The notes below the pieces were generated by a model. That model worked only from the letters and a program-made list of their open reading frames with translations. It made no database searches and was not told the origin of the DNA. From Chromatiales bacterium (GTDB lineage Bacteria > Pseudomonadota > Gammaproteobacteria > Chromatiales > Chromatiaceae): a DNA stretch of 10,165 bases. The translations under genes and the position numbers were made by a program. Shown here in pieces: positions 4,956 to 10,165 of the stretch; position 1 is the stretch's first letter, and the number at the start of each line of letters is the position of its first letter. The DNA is taken from NCBI GenBank assembly GCA_022360595.1, contig JAKSCN010000051.1, positions 1 to 10,165 of the forward strand, given 5' to 3'.

Positions 4956-7058
4956 TTATGCATTCGCATTCGGCCTACCGACAGTCGCTACTACTTTGAT
5001 CTGTCGATTATCTGGAACCTCGTTATAGGAGAGGACATTCATACCGGGAACGCTGTGTTTCACAAACCGGGCCATCCAAGCCCTTAGCGGTGCAGCAACC
5101 AGTAATATGCTTTCTTGCCCTATCATCTCCTGTTGGTTGGCCGTCTCAATCAATGCTTGTTGCAGTTGTTCAGCCAACCCGGGTTCAAATCCCATACCCC
5201 CCTGATCGGAGGCCTGCAATGACTGTTGCAATATCTGTTCCAGATTAGGATCCAGCACGGCAACCGGGATTTCTTCAGCAGGACCAACGAGTTGCTGGAC
5301 AATAGAGCGTGACAGCGCAATACGTGAGGCTGCGGTCAAAGCGCCGATGTCTTGACTTTTTGGGGCATGTTCCGCCAGAGTTTCGGCGATTGTGCGAATA
5401 TCACGAATCGGCACACCCTCCGACAACAGGTTCTGCAGCACTTTCAGAATCTGCCCCAAGGTGAGGGTGCCCGGCACCAGATCTTCAACCAACTTGGGCG
5501 CATTCCGGGACAACACATCCAATAGCTGCTGCACCTCTTCATGTCCGATCAACTCCTGGGCATGGGACTGCAGTATTTCACTCAGATGGGTCGCCACTAC
5601 CGTGCTACTGTCAACCACGGTGTAACCAAGCGTCTGAGCATGATCACGCTGGCTGGTGTCGATCCAGACCGCATCCAGCCCAAAGGCCGGGTCCTTGGTT
5701 GGAATTCCTTGCAAATTACCGAACACCTGGCCGGGGTTGATCGCCAGATCCTGATCCGGGTGAATCTCGGCCTCACCGATCACTACCCCATGCAACAGAA
5801 TCCGATAACCGGCTGGGCTGAGATCGAGGTTGTCACGAATGTGCACAGGCTGCACCAAGAAACCCAGCTCTTGGGAGAGTTTCTTACGCACCCCTTTGAT
5901 TCGATTCATCAATTGACCGCCCTGGTTACGATCAACCAAGGGGATTAAACGGTAGCCTACCTCCAGACCGATAATATCCACCGGCTGCACATCATCCCAG
6001 CTCAGATCGACCTGCTCTTGCGAAGGCTCTGATGCCGCAACATCAGGCACCGGTACAACAGCCGCCTGTTGCTGTTTTTTATAGATCCACCAAGCAATAC
6101 CACCCGCTGCAGTGGCCAGTGACAAGAAGGCAAAGTTGGGCATTCCCGGAATGCTGCCCATTAGAAACAGCACGGTAGCCGTCACCACCCACGCCTTCGG
6201 CGAGGTGAAGAGCTGGCTGAACACCTGGGTGCCCATATCCTGCTCAGCCGAAGCAGCCACACGGGTGACGATAATCGCCGCTGAAGTAGAGAGAAGCAGC
6301 GACGGGATCTGTGCAACCAGACCGTCACCAATGGTCAACAAGGCGTAGAAGCGCAGGGCCGTAGAGAGATCCAGATCATGTTGCACCATCCCAATCGCCA
6401 ACCCGCCGATAATATTGATCAGCAGAATCAGAATGCCGGCGACCGCATCACCCCGGACAAATTTACTGGCGCCATCCATCGCCCCGTAGAAGTCGGCTTC
6501 GCTCGACACCTCTTCTCGTCTCTGCCGCGCCTCATCCTGATTGATCAAGCCTGAGTTGAGATCGGCATCGATCGCCATCTGCTTACCCGGCATGGCATCC
6601 AAAGTAAAACGGGCGCTCACTTCCGAAACACGCCCCGCGCCTTTGGTAACCACCACGAAGTTGATGATCACCAGAATGGCAAAGACCACCAGACCAACGG
6701 CGTAGTTGCCCCCGATAACGAAAGCACCAAATGCTTCAATCACCTTACCAGCGGCATCGCCCCCTTGATGCCCTTCCAGCAGAACCACACGGGTAGAGGC
6801 GACATTCAGCGCCAGGCGCAGCAGAGTGGCAACCAGCAACAGGCTGGGGAAGACGGAGAAGTCCAGGGGGCGAAAGGTGTAAATCACCACCAACAGCACC
6901 ACCAGCGAGAGAGTGATATTGAAGGTAAACAGCACATCCAAAGCGAGCGGCGGCAGCGGGATGACCAACATCCCCAACATCATCATCAGCACCAGTGGAG
7001 CGCCCACCCCCTTGGCGCCCAGCGCTTTTACATTATCCAGAATAGCGGTGGCATTCAT
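4956..7058 (-). CDS. flhA: Flagellar export gate protein FlhA
   Basis: FlhA is the inner-membrane protein that forms the nonameric export-gate ring; its cytoplasmic domain binds chaperone-substrate complexes and its membrane part couples export to proton flow. The 700-residue length is typical. The first 330 or so residues hold about eight hydrophobic segments (for example near 20-37, 42-62, 108-137, 204-224, 288-303). The FHIPEP-family signature lies at 142-170 (SEVSARFTLDAMPGKQMAID inside it), followed by the conserved cytoplasmic loop DFYGAMDGASKFVRGDA (189-205). The remainder, from about 350, is the soluble domain. The ATG at 7058 overlaps the flhB stop as ATGA, with GGAG 8 nt upstream inside flhB. 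Injectisome homologues (SctV) are excluded by the purely flagellar neighbourhood. Confidence 0.98.
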   Translation of the reverse strand: MNATAILDNVKALGAKGVGAPLVLMMMLGMLVIPLPPLALDVLFTFNITLSLVVLLVVIYTFRPLDFSVFPSLLLVATLLRLALNVASTRVVLLEGHQGGDAAGKVIEAFGAFVIGGNYAVGLVVFAILVIINFVVVTKGAGRVSEVSARFTLDAMPGKQMAIDADLNSGLINQDEARQRREEVSSEADFYGAMDGASKFVRGDAVAGILILLINIIGGLAIGMVQHDLDLSTALRFYALLTIGDGLVAQIPSLLLSTSAAIIVTRVAASAEQDMGTQVFSQLFTSPKAWVVTATVLFLMGSIPGMPNFAFLSLATAAGGIAWWIYKKQQQAAVVPVPDVAASEPSQEQVDLSWDDVQPVDIIGLEVGYRLIPLVDRNQGGQLMNRIKGVRKKLSQELGFLVQPVHIRDNLDLSPAGYRILLHGVVIGEAEIHPDQDLAINPGQVFGNLQGIPTKDPAFGLDAVWIDTSQRDHAQTLGYTVVDSSTVVATHLSEILQSHAQELIGHEEVQQLLDVLSRNAPKLVEDLVPGTLTLGQILKVLQNLLSEGVPIRDIRTIAETLAEHAPKSQDIGALTAASRIALSRSIVQQLVGPAEEIPVAVLDPNLEQILQQSLQASDQGGMGFEPGLAEQLQQALIETANQQEMIGQESILLVAAPLRAWMARFVKHSVPGMNVLSYNEVPDNRQIKVVATVGRPNANA

Positions 7059-8200
7059 GTGTCAGACTCCGGCACCTGCAACTCTTCCGGAATCTGAAGG
7101 TCTTGTGGCTGATGGGGCTTCAGACCACCTTCGGTCTGATAGACCTTCAACTGGAACAGGTAAGCCAACAGTTTTGCAACAGCAAGGTAGAGTCCAGCCG
7201 GAATAAACTCACCAATCTCGGTATGGAAGTAGATGGCACGCGCCAGCATGGGCGACTCGATCAGCGGCACATCGTGCTCACTGGCGACATTACGGATGTT
7301 GGCAGCCACCAGATCCTTACCCTTTGCCACCACTTTCGGTGCACGCATGCTGAACTGATCATAGCGTAGCGCCACGGCATAGTGGGTCGGGTTGGTCACT
7401 ACCACGTCGGCCTTGGGCACCTCTTCCATCATGCGGCGCATGGCGATCTCACGCTGCAGGTTACGGATACGCCCTTTCACTTCCGGGCGACCCTCCGTAT
7501 CTTTCATCTCTTCCCGCACCTCTTGCTTGGTCATCTTCAGCTCACGCTTGTGATTCCAAAGCTGGAAAGGGATGTCGATGAAGGCAATAACAATCAGGGT
7601 CGTGGCGATCAACACGAATGACCAACCGATGAGTGAAGCCAGCTCACTGACGGCGGGGCCCAGCTCCATATTGCTCAAACGGATATAGTCTTCCAGCGTC
7701 AACCAGAGTGTCAGTGCGGTGGCGCCACCAATCAGAAAAAATTTGCCCAACGCCTTCAGCAGCTCAATCAAACCTTTTACCGAAAACACCCGTTTCATAC
7801 CGGTGATCGGATTGAGTTTACTCAGCTTGGGCGCCATGGCCTGACCGCTAAAAGCGATCCCCCCCAACGAGACCGCACTCAGCACCGCCACGGCAATCAC
7901 CACCACAAAGAACGGCACCAACATCAGCAGCGCATCTTTAATGGCCGCCAACAGACGCCGTAGCATCGCCATCGGTTCATAGATATCGGCACGGGGAATG
8001 GAGAAATTGCTGCTCATGATTTCCGACAGCCCCTCACCAAAGTGGCCACTCATACCGACCAGCGCCATCCCACCAATAAGCGTAATCGCCATCGTGTTGA
8101 GCTCACGCGAGCGGGCCACCTGGCCTTTCTTCTTGGCATCCTGAAGTCGTTTCGACGTGGGTTCTTCCGACTTCTCTTGACCGTCTTGGTTCTCAGCCAT
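7055..8200 (-). CDS. flhB: Flagellar export switch protein FlhB
   Basis: FlhB sits beside the FliPQR pore in the inner membrane and, by self-cleavage, switches export from rod/hook to filament-type substrates. The 381-residue protein has a charged N-terminus typical of the family (SEEPTSKRLQDAKKKGQVAR at 11-30), hydrophobic segments near 37-50, 90-112, 150-168 and 188-212, and a cytoplasmic domain with the autocleavage motif N270-P-T-H. Cleavage is expected between N270 and P271, as known for E. coli and Salmonella. The C-terminus beyond about 355 is a variable Pro/Gln-rich tail. The ATG at 8200 has GAGGTAG just upstream and follows the fliR stop by 3 nt; the stop overlaps the flhA start. Confidence 0.98.
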   Translation of the reverse strand: MAENQDGQEKSEEPTSKRLQDAKKKGQVARSRELNTMAITLIGGMALVGMSGHFGEGLSEIMSSNFSIPRADIYEPMAMLRRLLAAIKDALLMLVPFFVVVIAVAVLSAVSLGGIAFSGQAMAPKLSKLNPITGMKRVFSVKGLIELLKALGKFFLIGGATALTLWLTLEDYIRLSNMELGPAVSELASLIGWSFVLIATTLIVIAFIDIPFQLWNHKRELKMTKQEVREEMKDTEGRPEVKGRIRNLQREIAMRRMMEEVPKADVVVTNPTHYAVALRYDQFSMRAPKVVAKGKDLVAANIRNVASEHDVPLIESPMLARAIYFHTEIGEFIPAGLYLAVAKLLAYLFQLKVYQTEGGLKPHQPQDLQIPEELQVPESDT

Positions 8201-8203
8201 TCT

Positions 8204-8983
8204 CTACCTCGCAATACCCAGTAACCGCTCGATCAACGCAAAGCCGTCATCCAGCAGTTCACCAAAGTTACCCATCACATTGGGCAGTGTGATCCAGATC
8301 AGAACAAAGCCGATCAAGATCGCAACCGGGAAACCCACTGCAAAAATATTGAGCTGGGGCGAAGCACGAGTCACAACCCCCATCCCCAGGTTGACCAGCA
8401 GCAGCGCCGCCATGACCGGCAGTCCCATCAATAGACCGCCACTGAACATCTGGCTCCCCCAACCGACGATATCGGCCAGGTTATTTCGGGAGATGCCATC
8501 CACCGCAATCGGAAAGGTATGAAAACTGCGCGCCAACAGCTCTACCAAAATCAGATGCCCGTCGAGCAGCAGAAACATCAACGTCGCCATGATCAGGTAG
8601 AACTGCGACAGTACCGGCACCTGCACCCCGTTTTGCGGATCGACCATGGATGCAAAGCCAAGACCCATACTGTAGGCAATAACCTGACCACCGAAAACAA
8701 TCGCCGCCATCACAAGATGCAGCACAAAACCCATGGCCAATCCGATCAGCACCTGCTGGGCAACGATCAACATGGCTTCGGGACTAAACACTTCAACGTT
8801 TTGCGGTACCGGCACCAACGGCATCAATATCCAGGTGAGAATCAATGCAAAGCCGATACGGAAGTGAATCGGCGTCTGCTTAGAGCTGAACACCGGCGCG
8901 GACGCTACCAACGCACTAATGCGAATCAACGGCCAGATAAAGGCCGCGAGCCAGGCGCTTAATTGTGCTTCCGTAAATGACAT
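8204..8983 (-). CDS. fliR: Flagellar export pore protein FliR
   Basis: FliR is an inner-membrane protein that joins five FliP and four FliQ to form the helical export pore. The 259-residue length is normal. Hydrophobic segments lie near 12-30, 42-58, 70-105, 126-150, 183-204 and 214-234. Family-conserved stretches include ASMVDPQNGVQVPVLSQFY (111-129) and RASPQLNIFAVGFP (206-219). The ATG at 8983 has GAGG a few bases upstream. It lies 33 nt after fliQ and 3 nt before flhB, so it is almost certainly co-translated with flhB. There is nothing unusual in the sequence. Confidence 0.97.
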   Translation of the reverse strand: MSFTEAQLSAWLAAFIWPLIRISALVASAPVFSSKQTPIHFRIGFALILTWILMPLVPVPQNVEVFSPEAMLIVAQQVLIGLAMGFVLHLVMAAIVFGGQVIAYSMGLGFASMVDPQNGVQVPVLSQFYLIMATLMFLLLDGHLILVELLARSFHTFPIAVDGISRNNLADIVGWGSQMFSGGLLMGLPVMAALLLVNLGMGVVTRASPQLNIFAVGFPVAILIGFVLIWITLPNVMGNFGELLDDGFALIERLLGIAR

Positions 8984-9016
8984 GCAGCCTCTATCTCACT
9001 TTGCAGCATGAACCCG

Positions 9017-9286
9017 CTATCCTATTAAGCTCGGGATGCTTTCAAACAGGTTGAGGGTATAGTTCATAATCACCCTCAACATCCAAGGGCCTGCAATAAC
9101 CAAGGCGACCGCAACGACAATCAGTTTGGGGATAAAGGTGAGGGTCATCTCATTGATCTGGGTTGCCGCCTGAAACATCGCGACCAGCAGACCCACGAGC
9201 AGGGCCGGAATCAGGGTAACAGCACACAGTGCCGCAGTGACCTCCAATGCCCGTTGACCGATATCCAATACACTGTCTGGCGTCAT
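9017..9286 (-). CDS. fliQ: Flagellar export pore protein FliQ
   Basis: FliQ is a small two-helix membrane protein; four copies wrap the FliP/FliR core of the export pore. From the ATG at 9286 the protein is 89 residues, the usual family size, and begins MTPDSVLDIGQRALEV, the expected N-terminus. Two hydrophobic hairpins lie near 13-40 and 50-76, with the conserved QAATQINEMTLTFIPK between them (39-54). An AGGTG Shine-Dalgarno directly precedes this start and overlaps the fliP stop. The frame stays open upstream to 9340, but that extension lies within fliP and is not needed. The gaps are 8 nt to fliP and 33 nt to fliR. Confidence 0.97.
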   Translation of the reverse strand: MTPDSVLDIGQRALEVTAALCAVTLIPALLVGLLVAMFQAATQINEMTLTFIPKLIVVAVALVIAGPWMLRVIMNYTLNLFESIPSLIG

Positions 9287-9294
9287 CGCTTCAC

Positions 9295-10038
9295 CTATAC
9301 CTGAAAGCTGCTGGCTAAAGTGCCAAACACCAACGCCCAACCATCGATCAAGACAAACAGCATGATTTTGAACGGCAGCGAAATAATCAATGGCGAGAGC
9401 ATCATCATACCCATCGACATCAGTACACTGGCGACCACCAGATCGATAATCAAAAAGGGCAGGAAAAGTAAAAAACCGATCTGAAATCCTGTTTTCAGTT
9501 CAGAGGTGGCAAAAGCGGGCAGCAAAACCGACATCGGCACCTGCTCCGGCCCTTGAAACTCACCAAAGTTACCAATGCGGGCAAAGAGTTCGATATCAGT
9601 TTCACGTGTCTGGGCCATCATAAATTCACGTACCGGCGTTGTGGCGCTCTGCAGCGCCTCTTCAGCCGTCACCTGATCGTTCAAATAAGGTTTCAGTCCG
9701 ACCTGGTAGACCTCATCAAACACCGGCATCATGATAAAGATGGTCAAGAACAGCGCCAGGCCAACCAGGATCTGATTAGAAGGCGTATTCTGGGTCCCCA
9801 ACGCCTGACGCAAGATGGCCAACACAATCACGATGCGCGCAAACGAGGTCATCATCAACAGGGCACCCGGCAACAAGCTCAACGCTGTCATAAACAGCAG
9901 AACTTGGATGCTCAAGGTGTAGGTCTGGCCGCCCTCGGCATTGGGAGCTGTGCTCAACGCCTCCAGCCCTTGGGCTGTAGCGCTGTCAGCCACCAGCAAG
10001 GTGAGTAGGATTAGCAGCAGCTTGAGGAATCCGCTCAT
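9295..10038 (-). CDS. fliP: Flagellar export pore protein FliP
   Basis: FliP forms the pentameric core of the flagellar export pore in the inner membrane. The 247-residue protein starts with a signal peptide, as FliP does in the family: a hydrophobic run at about 4-17 and a likely cleavage after ATA (residue 22). Further membrane segments are near 43-63, 88-105, 186-208 and 213-231. The methionine-rich gate loop is present as M211-M213, followed by the conserved LPFKIMLFVLIDGW (221-234). The ATG at 10038 overlaps the fliO stop as ATGA, with AAAGGGAAA a few bases upstream. The stop at 9295 is 8 nt before fliQ. The identity is certain. Confidence 0.98.
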   Translation of the reverse strand: MSGFLKLLLILLTLLVADSATAQGLEALSTAPNAEGGQTYTLSIQVLLFMTALSLLPGALLMMTSFARIVIVLAILRQALGTQNTPSNQILVGLALFLTIFIMMPVFDEVYQVGLKPYLNDQVTAEEALQSATTPVREFMMAQTRETDIELFARIGNFGEFQGPEQVPMSVLLPAFATSELKTGFQIGFLLFLPFLIIDLVVASVLMSMGMMMLSPLIISLPFKIMLFVLIDGWALVFGTLASSFQV

Positions 10039-10165
10039 AACGATTTCCCTTTCAGCGCTGTCTCCAGAGTTTTATCAAACGCTGGCGCGTCAGCGTGCTC
10101 TCGCAGATCATCAACACCCAACGTGTGAATTTTCGAGACACGCCCGGGTGCAACCCCTAACAGCA
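10035..10165 (-). CDS. fliO: Flagellar biosynthesis protein FliO (C-terminal part, runs off the right edge)
   Basis: Only the last 42 codons and the stop are in the window. FliO is a small single-pass membrane protein that helps assemble or stabilise FliP. The visible end begins LLGVAPGRVSKIHTLG, which resembles the 'LLGVTPGRV' type of motif in FliO soluble domains, and finishes TALKGKSL before TGA. The stop overlaps the fliP ATG by 4 nt (ATGA), and fliO immediately before fliP is the standard order. The membrane helix and start codon lie outside the window. The assignment rests on this short motif plus position. Confidence 0.85.
   Translation of the reverse strand, partial: LLGVAPGRVSKIHTLGVDDLREHADAPAFDKTLETALKGKSL

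Noticed and set aside
6405..6412. Plus-strand GCCGATAA inside flhA
   Set aside because: No -35 at the right distance, and it would point against all genes in the window.
9287..9340. Upstream extension of the fliQ frame adding 18 residues
   Set aside because: It overlaps fliP, has no family counterpart, and the ATG at 9286 has its own Shine-Dalgarno and gives the standard 89-residue FliQ.

Overview
This window is one unbroken block of flagellar export and chemotaxis genes. All twelve genes lie on the minus strand, so transcription runs from high to low coordinates. In transcription order they are fliO (3' end only), fliP, fliQ, fliR, flhB, flhA, flhF, fleN/flhG, fliA, cheY, cheZ and cheA (5' end only). 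The order flhA-flhF-fleN-fliA-cheY-cheZ-cheA, a CheZ phosphatase and the FlhF/FleN pair are typical of polarly flagellated gammaproteobacteria of the Pseudomonas/Marinobacter/Chromatiales type. The base composition looks intermediate (a little above 50% GC by eye). I cannot name genus or species.

Layout by region. From 7055 to the right edge are the membrane parts of the flagellar type III export gate: FliO, FliP, FliQ, FliR and the substrate-specificity switch FlhB. From 4956 to 7058 is FlhA, the large export-gate protein whose cytoplasmic domain docks substrates. From 2744 to 4877 are FlhF (SRP-type GTPase that sets the polar site) and FleN/FlhG (MinD-type ATPase that limits flagellar number). 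From 2007 to 2747 is FliA (sigma-28). From the left edge to 1962 are CheY, CheZ and CheA, which set motor switching. The order therefore follows building the export gate, placing and counting flagella, switching on late genes, and controlling rotation.

The genes are tightly packed. There are short stop/start overlaps at fliO-fliP, flhB-flhA, flhF-fleN and fleN-fliA, and gaps of 3 to 38 nt elsewhere. The only larger gap is 78 nt between flhA and flhF. No RNA gene, mobile element, CRISPR array, convincing terminator or gene-free stretch over 300 nt was found.

This is a conserved housekeeping locus and I see no undescribed system in it. The points most worth a second look are: (1) a three-copy peptide repeat in the CheA linker, whose acidic/LLxxL core has the same spacing as the CheY-binding C-terminal tail of CheZ encoded next door; (2) a possible sigma-28 promoter inside the 3' end of fleN, ahead of fliA; (3) non-ATG starts for cheY (TTG) and fliA (GTG); and (4) an AT-rich, unusual-codon 5' end of cheA.
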